From the NCBI GenBank assembly GCA_964537505.1, contig CAZICK010000051.1, positions 1 to 27,629 on the forward strand: a stretch of DNA of 27,629 nt, in the 5' to 3' direction. Under the pieces are notes generated by a model that worked only from the letters and a program-made list of their open reading frames with translations, was not told the origin of the DNA and did no database searches. The translations under genes were made by a program, and so were the position numbers. This stretch comes from DAINBT01 sp036732785. GTDB taxonomy: Bacteria > Planctomycetota > Phycisphaerae > Sedimentisphaerales > SM23-30. Position 1 is the first letter of the stretch. Each line of letters opens with the position of its first letter. Shown here piece by piece: positions 1-9,217 of the stretch.

Positions 1-245
1 CAAATGACGTAACTCATTGATATTGCTTGGTTTCTACCCTGCATATTTCATAGGGGTATCGATTTTCACGACGGAGGGGGATTTTTCTCGAATGGGGCGG
101 GAAAATGCCGGATTCGGCACACTCGGCGCACACTCCCCCCTACCCCCCAGAGGCTAACCGGGATTTTCATCGACTCACCCCGACGCCAGACGCGGCAGGA
201 AGGCAGACCCCAATCGGCTCAGAACTTCGGCAAAAAGCTCTTTGT

Positions 246-424
246 CCCATCTTCTACAGTTGCGTCTTTTTGGGAGGCGTGGAATGGTGTTTTTAGGCTA
301 AAAATGATGATTTTGTGTTTTTTACCTCAAAGCGGATGTAAAGACGCTGGTTCCGATTGTTGACCGCCTCAAAAGCAGAGATCACGGTAGAAAAGAGTTG
401 CAAAATCAAGGTGTAGAAGATGGG
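246..424. repeat. 13-bp inverted repeat pair
   Basis: CCCATCTTCTACA at 246-258 is the exact reverse complement of 412-424. The arms are about 150 bp apart, and a looser CTCT match continues just outside them. It could be the edge of a decayed insertion sequence, because a transposase-like scrap lies between the arms, or it could be chance. Confidence 0.4.
326..381 (+). pseudogene. Possible IS1634/IS4-type transposase scrap
   Basis: One reading frame gives LKADVKTLVPIVDRLKSR. This resembles the stretch of IS1634-like DDE transposases that precedes the conserved region with the second catalytic aspartate (typical form: A-D-x-x-T-L-x-P-V-x-x-R-L). Only about 18 codons are recognisable. There is no start, no flanking family sequence and no catalytic residue, so if the match is real it is a remnant. 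Family recognition is from memory and uncertain. Confidence 0.3.
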
Positions 425-548
425 TCAGAGTTACGTTCTCGCCTGTACCCTAAACCGGCAAGGGCCGGAACCAAACAGTGTTATGTGAGAATTTGTATTG
501 AGGTAAATATTTTGTGACCATTTTGCGCACAAATCCACTTGTAAGAGA

Positions 549-2414
549 CTAAAGCAATCCCATATTCCCGTAATATATCGCTCCGACCGCCTGTGCGAAT
601 TGTGCCACGGTAAAATGAGGATCCGCCTGCAGTTGTTTCATCAAAGACGTATTGGCCATCCCGCCGTCGGCCACGTCTATTTGCAAATCGGCTTTCCTGC
701 TGCGCGCGCCTTCCAGCATCAACTGGAAACAACAATTGTTCTTCACCAGTCTGCCGAACAGTATCCTCGCTTTTGACGCCGGGGCGGCGATCCTTTGGGT
801 CTCGAACCATGTTATCGCCAGAAACGCCCCTACCTGCCGGAAAATCTCCCTGGTCACCTCATCGTTTTCTTTTTCCGGCAGTGACATTACATGTTCCAGA
901 AAAGCCTTTCTCATATCCTTTGGTTTGGTCGGCACTGTCAGTATCTTTCGGCCGCCTTCCTGCCTGTCCACCACAAACCCCATATCGAGCAGTTCCTGAT
1001 ACAGATCGTCTCTTTGTTCGGCAAAGTATGTCACCGCCAATCGGAACACCCCGCTTTGACTGGTATATCTCTGCAGCGAACCCGTCAGCCCGGTATTAAA
1101 ATTATTAATGCTTCTCACATCGTCAGGCGGATATTCTTTTCCATCGAAGCTGCCCAGATCGATTATATAATTATAGCATTCCAGTGGTATTTCGGGAATC
1201 GACCCACTGCCATCCACCCACCCTGTACCCAACTCGGTTCCCAGCGTATGGGCAAAGACGCCGTCTTTAACCTGATCGGCCGATCCCGCCGCCGCGATCT
1301 CCACCGCCGCGGTAAACGCCGCCATGGGACCATCATTGGTATTCTTGACCACCCCGCCCGGCTTACACAACTTCAGCAACTGCTCATCCAGATCGATCAT
1401 CCTGGCAAACTCTTCTTCATAATCAACCTGCGAATTACTTCTCAGTCCCCTGGTCTTGGTCGTCTCGCCGCCCACGATCTTATCCTTCACCACAACATCC
1501 GGGAAAGAAAGCCCTATCGCATCGATTCCCATAATCTTATCAGCCAGAACATTTTCCACCTCAGTTACTACTTTTGCTATAAGCTTATATGAAGCATCCT
1601 TATCCATTGCTTTAGCCAATTTCTCCTGGAGTGCGGTTTTTTCTTCAGGCCCTATCGTATCGTCCGCATCCACTGAAATATTGGCCCGCACCAGCCGTAC
1701 CAGCGTACAAATCGGTTCTGTCAGTTGTTGGGCCAGCTTAAAACTTTCCGGAAACCAGTCATATTCCTTCAGGCTCCGCAGTTTACCGTCCACCGCCACG
1801 GCAACCTTAATATCCGTTCCGCCGATATCCATTCCGCAAATAACTTTTCCATCCAGCTTCTGGGCCACCTTCTTGAATATCCCACCATCACCGGCGGTCT
1901 CTATCGCACCATCCGACAAACTCCCCATCTCCGCGCGATCCTTAACAATAAATTCGAACTTGGGCGTCCCTTGATCGTTTCCCCTGTCACAAATTGCCCC
2001 CAACATCCTGTCGATAACATTTACGCACCGGCCGAACCCTGTTCTCTGGTCACGACTCTTGTCAATCTGGAACGTATCATTAAAACTCTCAGCCAGTTTA
2101 AGCATATCCTTATTGGCGGTATCTACATACAACGTAACATTGCGACCGCCCAGCGTCGAAATAATATTAAAAATCTCCGCCCGAACATAAGTTTCGACGA
2201 ACTCTCTCTCCTGCCCGGCCGGTCCGTCAAACAACGGCATATTTATCTCGAAAATACGCACTCCACCTGCCGCCAGATTCACCACACAGGAGATGGTCTG
2301 TCGTTTTTCTTTCGGCAGATTGTCATAGGCCTCCCTTACATCCGTAATAAAAACATTATCCCCCGCTTTGGCCCGTTTGATAAACTCCTTTGTCACTTCA
2401 TTGCTCCGTTTCAT
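549..2414 (-). CDS. ROK/hexokinase-like sugar kinase relative, 621 aa
   Basis: The central and C-terminal part has the actin/hexokinase-fold signature. A phosphate-1 loop lies at residues 196-203 (DIGGTDIK). A VKNTNDGPMAAF segment corresponds to the Asn-Asp catalytic stretch of ROK kinases, and an ELGTGW segment corresponds to their second glycine-rich loop. The first 190 or so residues are an extra domain that I do not recognise, and at 621 aa the protein is about twice the length of a normal ROK kinase (roughly 300 aa). It is probably cytoplasmic and may phosphorylate a sugar, or act as a regulator that has kept the fold. It starts 21 bp after glk ends, so the two are probably co-transcribed. 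The ribosome binding site before this ATG is weak, which suggests translation depends on the upstream gene. The substrate cannot be read from sequence. Confidence 0.8.
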   Translation of the reverse strand: MKRSNEVTKEFIKRAKAGDNVFITDVREAYDNLPKEKRQTISCVVNLAAGGVRIFEINMPLFDGPAGQEREFVETYVRAEIFNIISTLGGRNVTLYVDTANKDMLKLAESFNDTFQIDKSRDQRTGFGRCVNVIDRMLGAICDRGNDQGTPKFEFIVKDRAEMGSLSDGAIETAGDGGIFKKVAQKLDGKVICGMDIGGTDIKVAVAVDGKLRSLKEYDWFPESFKLAQQLTEPICTLVRLVRANISVDADDTIGPEEKTALQEKLAKAMDKDASYKLIAKVVTEVENVLADKIMGIDAIGLSFPDVVVKDKIVGGETTKTRGLRSNSQVDYEEEFARMIDLDEQLLKLCKPGGVVKNTNDGPMAAFTAAVEIAAAGSADQVKDGVFAHTLGTELGTGWVDGSGSIPEIPLECYNYIIDLGSFDGKEYPPDDVRSINNFNTGLTGSLQRYTSQSGVFRLAVTYFAEQRDDLYQELLDMGFVVDRQEGGRKILTVPTKPKDMRKAFLEHVMSLPEKENDEVTREIFRQVGAFLAITWFETQRIAAPASKARILFGRLVKNNCCFQLMLEGARSRKADLQIDVADGGMANTSLMKQLQADPHFTVAQFAQAVGAIYYGNMGLL

Positions 2415-2435
2415 TAAGTATTTCTTATAACATAA

Positions 2436-3503
2436 TCACACCATAAGACAGCACCCCGCATTAGCCGCCCCATACAAAGAAACCGAATAATCCTTGATTA
2501 TATACACCGGTATCGACTTGAGTACCCTGCGAATATTCGGATTGTAACACTCCTCGAAATAACGCATACAAAGATCATTTTCCAGAAAATATTTTTCGTC
2601 CTTGGTAACGATCCCACCTGCCAGATAAACCCCCATGGTCGCAAGCGCAATCGTTGCCACGTCCCCGGCCAGCCTTCCGTACATTTTAACAAAAAGCCTC
2701 AGAATATCCCTGCACACGGTATTCGTCTCGGCATTTTGCGATATCATCCGCGGCTTATCGGTATCCGGCGCCTGGTCGATCTCCGCTAAAACGCCTTTGC
2801 GACAACACCCCCTGACGTCCCGGAAATAACGAAAAATATTGATAATCCCCTGACCAGACACACACAGTTCCGCTTCCAGATTGTCCCCTGCCCACCCGAC
2901 CAGATATTCCTGAAGTTCCCGCGTCTCCTGGTCAAACGGGGCAAAACCTATATGCCCTCCCTCTGAGGCGATTGCCGTGTATTTACCGCCATCCTCCAAA
3001 AGAAAACCAACGCCCAGACCCGTCCCGGCGCCCACCACAGCCCTCATATTACCCGTCTGCTCTGACATCGAACCGTCCGTGTGCCTCAACGGCGTAATCC
3101 GATCCGGATCATTCACATCCAGAAGCGGCAGGCTGTAACTTATCGCCATAAAATCGTTGATTATCAGCGTTTTTACACCGAGTTTCTTTTCAATTTCATC
3201 GCCGTCGATATTCCAGGCGATGTTCGTAGGCCTGCAGTAATTGTTTTCGACCGGCCCCGCACCGCTTATACAACAAATATCCGGTTTCAGGCGGGGCCGC
3301 TTGGCTTGTGCTTCTGACAGTGTTTTTTCCACTGCCTCGAAACAATCGGTGATCTCGGCGCTCTTGAAAGCGCATTTCATGATAATGCTGAATTTCCCGT
3401 CAGCTTCACCTACCAGAGCAATGCTCGTATTTGTCCCACCGGCATCACCCGCCAGGATCACCCGATCACCACCCCAGTCCTGCTCCATCCACTTTGTTTC
3501 CAT
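2436..3503 (-). CDS. glk: Glucokinase, 355 aa
   Basis: This enzyme phosphorylates glucose to glucose-6-phosphate with ATP in the cytoplasm. The E. coli Glk family signature (PF02685) is clear: phosphate loop DAGGTNTS at residues 20-27, the catalytic Asn-Asp at 116-117 inside INDF, the glycine-rich GAGTGLGVGF at 158-167, and the family-specific SEGGHIGFAP at 180-189, whose Glu and His contact the sugar. An YLAGGI segment near the C-terminus is the adenosine motif. Length fits the family (about 320-350), with roughly 15 extra N-terminal residues. It lies 66 bp after the TolC-like gene and 21 bp before the ROK-like gene. Placing two sugar kinase-fold genes in tandem suggests a paired role in sugar phosphorylation; that part is inference. 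Confidence 0.93.
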   Translation of the reverse strand: METKWMEQDWGGDRVILAGDAGGTNTSIALVGEADGKFSIIMKCAFKSAEITDCFEAVEKTLSEAQAKRPRLKPDICCISGAGPVENNYCRPTNIAWNIDGDEIEKKLGVKTLIINDFMAISYSLPLLDVNDPDRITPLRHTDGSMSEQTGNMRAVVGAGTGLGVGFLLEDGGKYTAIASEGGHIGFAPFDQETRELQEYLVGWAGDNLEAELCVSGQGIINIFRYFRDVRGCCRKGVLAEIDQAPDTDKPRMISQNAETNTVCRDILRLFVKMYGRLAGDVATIALATMGVYLAGGIVTKDEKYFLENDLCMRYFEECYNPNIRRVLKSIPVYIIKDYSVSLYGAANAGCCLMV

Positions 3504-3569
3504 ACATACTCACTTATTCAACCGGACCCATCCCAGCACAAAAAGACTTGCCGCTACCCAACGCGAATA

Positions 3570-5276
3570 TCACTCCACCCCTTCGACAAGCTCCGCCAGC
3601 TTGATATTGTTATACCGAAGCAGCGTCCCCTGAGCTCGATACGCATCCATTATCGCCAGATTGTATTGAATCATGGCCTGTACAGCAACAATCTGGCTGC
3701 TGGCCAGGCGCTGATCCGAATTTAGTTTCAAATTAAGAAACTCAGGAGTCATCGTGTCCTGCCGGCCGGCATCCTGCATTGCCAGATGATTCACCAGTAC
3801 GTCTTGTTCCGCCTCGACCGTTTCAATCCGCTTGCCGATCTCTTTGTAACTGCTGTCAAGTTTATCCAGCGAAATACTCACGTCCGCCAAAACCTGTTGG
3901 CGGAGGCTTTCCAGATTAAGTTTTTCCTGCTGTTGTCGATTTCGCGCTCTGCTCATCGCCGCCTCCGCCGCACGATTGCCGAACGGTACTTCGAAACTCA
4001 AACCAAACACATAATTAGTTGTTTCATTCTGCCACTGCTGGTCCCACGACGAATGATATTGATCGCCCGGACCGGTCATCTCCTGTTGATAGACCAGGTC
4101 CAGGCGCGGAAGCGTCTGGTTCTGAGCCACTCCCTGGGCCAACTCTGCCGTATCCACCCGCAAACGCTGAGAAATAATCTCCGGCCGCTTCTGCAAAGCT
4201 GTATCTACCGCCCCATCGCGATCGACTTCATACCAGACCATACTAGGTTGATCCTCGGGGATGATTTCCAATTGTTCTTTCAGCGACAGCTCGGGACTAT
4301 TGATACTGTCCAAAAGAAGCGTCTGTTGCTGCAGTACCAAATTGCGGGAGCTTAACAGATCGGCCTCGGCGCCTTTGATAACCGCCAGGGTCCGGGCAAT
4401 CACCAGACTTTTACCATCGTAATCCTTGCGCTGCTGTATCCTCTTAAAAGTCAGTTCTGATCGCTCGATCAGGCCGGCGAATATCTTCGCCCTTTGACGG
4501 GCAAAAAACAGGTTCCAGTAGTTGCTCTCCACTTCCGCTACAGTGCGGATAACCAGCAAATGAAACTGCTGTTGGCTGATGCGGTAGTTGTTGCGAGAGG
4601 CCAGAATGTTCGCCCGGTTCACATCGATACCAAAATCCCTCAGAAGGGGCTGACGCAATTGAAACTGAAGACCGAATTCGTAAAAAGGATTGCGGAACAA
4701 CTGTTGATCTTCGTCGGTCAGATCACGCAAACGACGCAATTGCTGTGCCAGTTGAACTGATGCGCCGGTAGGAAGTAACTTGCGAAGCCCCAGCATATAA
4801 TTGTAATCATGGCTCCCAAGGAAAGGACTGCTCCCCATACGCACATCGCGGGTACCGTTATCGGTTACGATGGTCCGGGTATAATATCCCGAATCGATAT
4901 TGGCCTGATCGGTAACATTCATCTGCGATGAACCGAACAGCACCGCATCGAACGCCGCTTCCGCCGAGACAAGATCGGACATCCGCATAGCCGGTTCATA
5001 GCCGCCGACACGCATATCCAGATTATGGGCCAGAGCCTGCCGAATGCACTCTTGAAGTGTCAGCTTGATCACCCGACGACCCGTATCCGCAAAAAGTGGC
5101 TTCGTGGTTTGGTAGATATGCTTCAGACTCAGGAGCTGCTCATCGTCGGCCTCGACCTTGGCCGCTTGCCCGCACAGTCTGCCGGCACCTCCAATCGATG
5201 CCGTCACCACGCTTAGCAATAATAACCAACATCTTATCTTGAATATTCCCTTACGGGCGTTTTGCTCAAACAACAT
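3570..5276 (-). CDS. TolC-family outer membrane efflux protein, 568 aa
   Basis: Predicted outer-membrane channel of the TolC/OEP type (PF02321), which joins with inner-membrane pumps for efflux or type I secretion. A hydrophobic segment at about residues 14-32 acts as the signal peptide. After it come two long alpha-helical halves, each with the heptad-like Leu/Ala/Gln pattern of OEP domains and YNYMLGLRKLLPTG / YVFGLSFEVPFG strand-like stretches. The N-terminal part contains LTLQECIRQALAHNLDMRV, the standard opening of this family. The ribosome binding site AAAGGA lies 6 bases before the ATG. It begins 39 bp after the prolyl isomerase gene, so it is likely in one operon with it. No pump or membrane-fusion partner is in the window, so the transported substrate is unknown. 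Confidence 0.88.
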   Translation of the reverse strand: MLFEQNARKGIFKIRCWLLLLSVVTASIGGAGRLCGQAAKVEADDEQLLSLKHIYQTTKPLFADTGRRVIKLTLQECIRQALAHNLDMRVGGYEPAMRMSDLVSAEAAFDAVLFGSSQMNVTDQANIDSGYYTRTIVTDNGTRDVRMGSSPFLGSHDYNYMLGLRKLLPTGASVQLAQQLRRLRDLTDEDQQLFRNPFYEFGLQFQLRQPLLRDFGIDVNRANILASRNNYRISQQQFHLLVIRTVAEVESNYWNLFFARQRAKIFAGLIERSELTFKRIQQRKDYDGKSLVIARTLAVIKGAEADLLSSRNLVLQQQTLLLDSINSPELSLKEQLEIIPEDQPSMVWYEVDRDGAVDTALQKRPEIISQRLRVDTAELAQGVAQNQTLPRLDLVYQQEMTGPGDQYHSSWDQQWQNETTNYVFGLSFEVPFGNRAAEAAMSRARNRQQQEKLNLESLRQQVLADVSISLDKLDSSYKEIGKRIETVEAEQDVLVNHLAMQDAGRQDTMTPEFLNLKLNSDQRLASSQIVAVQAMIQYNLAIMDAYRAQGTLLRYNNIKLAELVEGVE

Positions 5277-5315
5277 GATATTCCTTTCGCGATTGCCTCT
5301 TCCTTATCCCTGCGC

Positions 5316-8300
5316 CTATATCTTCATTTTTTCATTGAACAACACATTACCATCTTCATCCTCGATCTTAACGCCCAGCTCCTGCGGCGGCTTCGACAGG
5401 TACGCCTTCCTTATGACAATCCTAAACGTACCGTTTTCCATATCAAAATACGCCAGCCTCAGATCCCCAGACGAGGCCTGATATGTATATTTCTCGCTAT
5501 TGGCATTCTTTTTCACCAGCTCACCAGACTTGATGATAAACGTATTACTGCCCCAGCTTACGGTAAGTTTGGTTTCGCTAAGATCGATCGGATACTCCCT
5601 GGTCGCGATTTCGCCTTTCACCGTCAGCGAATCGTTACGGACCCGGTCGTCATATACAAATGTAAACTTCTCCTCGCGCAGAACGTTTTCATAACCCTGC
5701 ATAAATACAATTGGCACCTCTTTATTATTTTTGATCTGAGCCTGGCCGCAGCCCCAGTAACCGTTCGTCACTATATCCACCTTAATCGGTTTGCCCATCC
5801 CGGACAAGTCCAACCGCTTGCCCGAAATCAAAAATGTCCCCTTTGCCAAATTGATCTTTATTGCAACCATCTCCGTCTCGTTCGGACTGCCGCTATAGAT
5901 CAGCACATTATTACCGCCCGACTGCTTAACCACAAATTCAGAAATCTCGATCTGGGCCGAGTACGTGCCGACATGCAAAAACAAAATGCCGCCGGCAAAA
6001 TCTCCATCCTCCGCGCCAAGCTTACCCGAAACAACAAACTTATCCGAAGCCTGATCCCGATTCTTACTCGCCTTCAAAACAATCTCAACGTTCGTCAGAT
6101 CGCTCGGCTCATCCAGATACCAGCCGTATCCACTAAAGTCAATTTGGTTCAGCTCGAACGCGTTCTCCTCCAGCCACAGTACCGGCCCCACCGACTCGTG
6201 GTAATAGCCCCAGTCAGCAGCTTCAGCTTCGCCCGCATCTGGCTCCTGTGTCGATTTGACCAGAACCAACTCATCGTTATAATCGGACCACCCATCCAGC
6301 GATTCGGTCAGGCTAATAATCTCCTGTGTCTCGGTCCCATCGCCAACATTTCCCGTCAGCGTCATACCCTCATCGTATTCACCGCTCATCAGCCACAGAT
6401 GCATATCAAGATACTTCTCGAAAGGAACGATTCGGCTGATATCTTCCGCCTCGAACAAAGTATCTTCACCCCGATCTTCCCTGAACACCCACAACTGCCC
6501 ATTGCTGTCTCGCCCGCCATATATACTCGACTCAACTCCAAAACCATACCTGTCTCGTTTCTCGATTTTCAGGCAATCCACCCCCAGTAATTTTTTACTG
6601 GGAAACCCTGTCTTATACCAATTGCCTGTCAATTCCCCTTGCCCGCGATATATCCGCATATCACCCGGCCGTGCCATCATGAACGGCACTTTACTGAAAT
6701 CGTTGCTGTTCTCATCGAACTGAGGCTCCGTCTTGCCGAACCACGCCAGCCGCCATCCGCTGGTATCGCCAATCTCCGAGCTTACGACACTCTTCAGCCG
6801 GCACATCACCAGTCCCACCGACTCGTCGAAATACGACCATCGCGTCTCATCTTCCTCAGGCCCCAGCAAATGCTTCACCTGGACAAGGTCATCTTCATAG
6901 TAAGGCATATCTTCCAGCGATTCGGAAAAACTCGTTATCTGCTGTTTTTCGATCGAGTCGCCCTCGCCGATAACGAGTTCATTGCTCGGATCGTCCAGGT
7001 CATCCGGATCATATCCGCCGGCTATCAGCCGAAAGGCCATATTATAGCCGCTGTACTCACTGAACGGCCTGGCGTCCAGCAACGAGTCAGCCTCGAAATC
7101 GACCGTACCGTTGGTGTAGTATTTCAACACCCACAGATCACCTTCCGTATCCTTAGCCAGATGAAAATAGAAACTATCTATTCCCGCCGAGGCTTGGCGC
7201 GACTGATACCACTTCAAACATTTGATCCCCAGAAAATCTATCGAAAAGAAAGTATGAGTAAAACTATTTCCTTCGTAATCGCCTTGCCCCATGTACGTTC
7301 GCGTCAAACCGCCTTCGCCATGAAGGTAAGGAACATCACTCAAATCACCGCTGGTCGCGTCGAAATTGAACGCCGCAAGCTGCCAGCCGTCCTCTTCCAC
7401 ATCACCAGTATCGTCACGAAGATCGAGTACCAGACCCACCGACTCATGATAATAATACCAGTTGACATCCGTTTCATCTTCACCTTGCGACCATTTCACC
7501 CGAATCAGTTCATTGTCAAACTCCGGCCGATTATCTAACGATGCGTTTACACTTTCTATGGTCGTCGTCTCCATAGTACTGCCAACGCCTATGACAAGTG
7601 TGTTATCGGGATCGGCCAAATTGTCGGGATCGTAACTGCCGGTGATAAGCCGGAAATACATATTGTTATCGTCGTATTCCGTAAACGCAGTCGCTTCCAG
7701 CAGTGAGTTCGCCTGGAACTCCGTATATCCGTTGAGATAATATTTCAGCACCCACAATGTCCCTGACGTATCTTTCGCAAGATACATATAAAAACTGTCG
7801 ATATCACTATCGTCTTCCGAAAGCGCCTTTTGCTCCCACTTCAAACAACTAATGCCCAGAAACTTCACTTCCGAAAAAACATGAGTGTAATTCGCTCCTG
7901 TGCAGTCCCCTTGCCCGGCGAACATCCGTCTGAGACCGTCGCTGGCGTGCAAAAATGGGACATCGCTTAAATCTGAACTGTTGGGATCGAACCTCCTTAC
8001 TTCCGTAACGCTCAAGATCACCGCCTTATCGCCTTCCACCGGCACATCCGCCATCGGATACGCACTATCTTTACCAACCGTAAAGGTCTCGACGCCGGCA
8101 ATCTCGTCAACCACGTCCATCCCTTCGAGCACCTCGCCGAAAACCGTGTGAATACCATCCAAATTCCCGTTACCGCTGGCTTTCTGATTGATAAAAAACT
8201 GTGACGCCCCGGTATTGGGACCGGAGTTGGCCATAGAAATGGTGCCTCGATCATTGTCCAGGGTGCTGACTATCTCGTCCTTGATCGGATCATTCGGGTC

Positions 8301-8630
8301 ATGATAAAATAGCGGGTCCTTCAGCCAGTCCGGATCGTCAAAATCCGGATCACCGGCGATATAAGTGTAAATATCCTCATCATACACCCCAGCCTGGATC
8401 ATAAAATCGTCTATCACACGATGAAAAATCACCCCATCGTAGAAACCTCTGTTTACGTAACCCATAAAATTCTCCACTGTTATGGGCGTCTCACTGTCAT
8501 ACAACTCGATGATAATATCGCCGAAGTTGGTCTCCATCCGTACAATGGTCCTGTCCGCCCGAACCACAGACGGCTCGAGCATAGATACCAAAAGAAACCC
8601 GATAAAGACAAGGGGAAAAGCCTTCTTCAT
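5316..8630 (-). CDS. Secreted cyclophilin-type prolyl isomerase with repeat tail, 1104 aa
   Basis: Residues 1-25 are a signal peptide ending VRA. Residues 28-215 are a cyclophilin domain (peptidyl-prolyl cis-trans isomerase) with FHR at 69-71, FMIQAG at 76-81, SQFFI at 144-148 and LDGIHTVFG at 157-165. The usual cyclosporin-contact Trp is His161 here, as in many bacterial forms. Three related repeats of about 210 residues follow, beginning near residues 218, 428 and 643. Each has a DLSDVPFLH-type opening, a GQGD motif, a FLGI-x-CLKW strand and a YHESVGLV segment. The last 250 residues are a separate beta-rich region. The whole tail is not a family I can name. Ribosome binding site AGGAG precedes the ATG. 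It is the first gene of the leftward cluster. It probably folds or binds envelope proteins, but fusion of a foldase to such a tail is unusual. Confidence 0.88.
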   Translation of the reverse strand: MKKAFPLVFIGFLLVSMLEPSVVRADRTIVRMETNFGDIIIELYDSETPITVENFMGYVNRGFYDGVIFHRVIDDFMIQAGVYDEDIYTYIAGDPDFDDPDWLKDPLFYHDPNDPIKDEIVSTLDNDRGTISMANSGPNTGASQFFINQKASGNGNLDGIHTVFGEVLEGMDVVDEIAGVETFTVGKDSAYPMADVPVEGDKAVILSVTEVRRFDPNSSDLSDVPFLHASDGLRRMFAGQGDCTGANYTHVFSEVKFLGISCLKWEQKALSEDDSDIDSFYMYLAKDTSGTLWVLKYYLNGYTEFQANSLLEATAFTEYDDNNMYFRLITGSYDPDNLADPDNTLVIGVGSTMETTTIESVNASLDNRPEFDNELIRVKWSQGEDETDVNWYYYHESVGLVLDLRDDTGDVEEDGWQLAAFNFDATSGDLSDVPYLHGEGGLTRTYMGQGDYEGNSFTHTFFSIDFLGIKCLKWYQSRQASAGIDSFYFHLAKDTEGDLWVLKYYTNGTVDFEADSLLDARPFSEYSGYNMAFRLIAGGYDPDDLDDPSNELVIGEGDSIEKQQITSFSESLEDMPYYEDDLVQVKHLLGPEEDETRWSYFDESVGLVMCRLKSVVSSEIGDTSGWRLAWFGKTEPQFDENSNDFSKVPFMMARPGDMRIYRGQGELTGNWYKTGFPSKKLLGVDCLKIEKRDRYGFGVESSIYGGRDSNGQLWVFREDRGEDTLFEAEDISRIVPFEKYLDMHLWLMSGEYDEGMTLTGNVGDGTETQEIISLTESLDGWSDYNDELVLVKSTQEPDAGEAEAADWGYYHESVGPVLWLEENAFELNQIDFSGYGWYLDEPSDLTNVEIVLKASKNRDQASDKFVVSGKLGAEDGDFAGGILFLHVGTYSAQIEISEFVVKQSGGNNVLIYSGSPNETEMVAIKINLAKGTFLISGKRLDLSGMGKPIKVDIVTNGYWGCGQAQIKNNKEVPIVFMQGYENVLREEKFTFVYDDRVRNDSLTVKGEIATREYPIDLSETKLTVSWGSNTFIIKSGELVKKNANSEKYTYQASSGDLRLAYFDMENGTFRIVIRKAYLSKPPQELGVKIEDEDGNVLFNEKMKI

Positions 8631-9112
8631 AACATGCTCCTATGTTGAAAACTTCTTTAATTTCGTGATTTTGCCATTTCAGCGAGCGACCAACGGAAGC
8701 AGTCCCTTGCCAATCTTATGAAACAGAAAAAGTGGCAATGCCACCTCCTCTCTGTCCAACTGTCCGACGCACCGGTCCTGCTACATTCACTGATATTCGC
8801 AACGTCAGCGCGGCATTGTAAAACTTCTTGAAGACCCTGTCAATCCCCTTGATTTAAGCATATAGGTGCATGTCACGTTTGTAGGTAGGTTTCTCATGCA
8901 GCCAGTGGTTTTCCGGCCCACAATTGGGCCTATTGGCGGTTTAACCAAGCTATCGGCAAAAAACAAGGGTGAAAATATGGGCAGGTATTGTCCAAACGCG
9001 AAAAAAAACGTCGAAAATACGACCAAACTTGGCATATTTAAGCTGAAAGAGTTTGGTTTGTTGTGTGGCTATGCCGCTACGACTTTTATCGGATTTCTAA
9101 ACGTGAAGGGCG
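8631..9112. other. Intergenic region upstream of the isomerase cluster
   Basis: No gene is supported. Overlapping ORFs on both strands around 8805-9117 have no ribosome binding site and no protein-like composition. A perfect 6-bp hairpin with a 4-base loop sits at 8915-8930. A short hairpin, GTGGC/GCCAC with an ATT loop, lies near 8732-8744 and is followed by five Ts when read leftward, so it could weakly stop transcription. The promoter of the 8630 gene should lie here, but I could not identify good -35/-10 boxes. Confidence 0.5.
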
Positions 9113-9152
9113 CATAAAAAACGGGAGACCGTGCGTAACCAGGGTCTCCCGT
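9113..9152 (-). terminator. Intrinsic terminator after the PKD/dockerin-like gene
   Basis: A perfect 10-bp stem pairs 9121-9130 with 9143-9152 across a 12-base loop. Read leftward it is followed by a run of six Ts. It lies about 65 bp beyond the stop of the 9218-11215 gene and fits as its transcription stop. On the + strand the hairpin is followed by GTTTTAA, so it may act weakly in both directions. Confidence 0.85.
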
Positions 9153-9217
9153 CGTTTTAATTCAAAACCTTACTTACTATCCATAGAAAAACATCACAGG
9201 GCTTACTCAAACACTTA

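Larger units (their letters stand above)
1..548. other. Intergenic stretch, no intact gene
   Basis: I see no convincing gene here. A 63-codon rightward ORF at 105-296 has proline-rich, unlikely composition and no ribosome binding site, so I treat it as chance. The stretch holds a short possible transposase remnant and a 13-bp inverted repeat, listed separately. It lies downstream of the leftward kinase gene that ends at 549. I saw no clear intrinsic terminator after that gene. Confidence 0.6.

Noticed and set aside
105..296. 63-codon rightward ORF
   Set aside because: Proline-rich chance-like composition, no ribosome binding site, no motif.
8805..9117. Overlapping ORFs on both strands in the intergenic region
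   Set aside because: Both strands open by chance; no ribosome binding site, no recognisable motif, and they overlap the terminator region.
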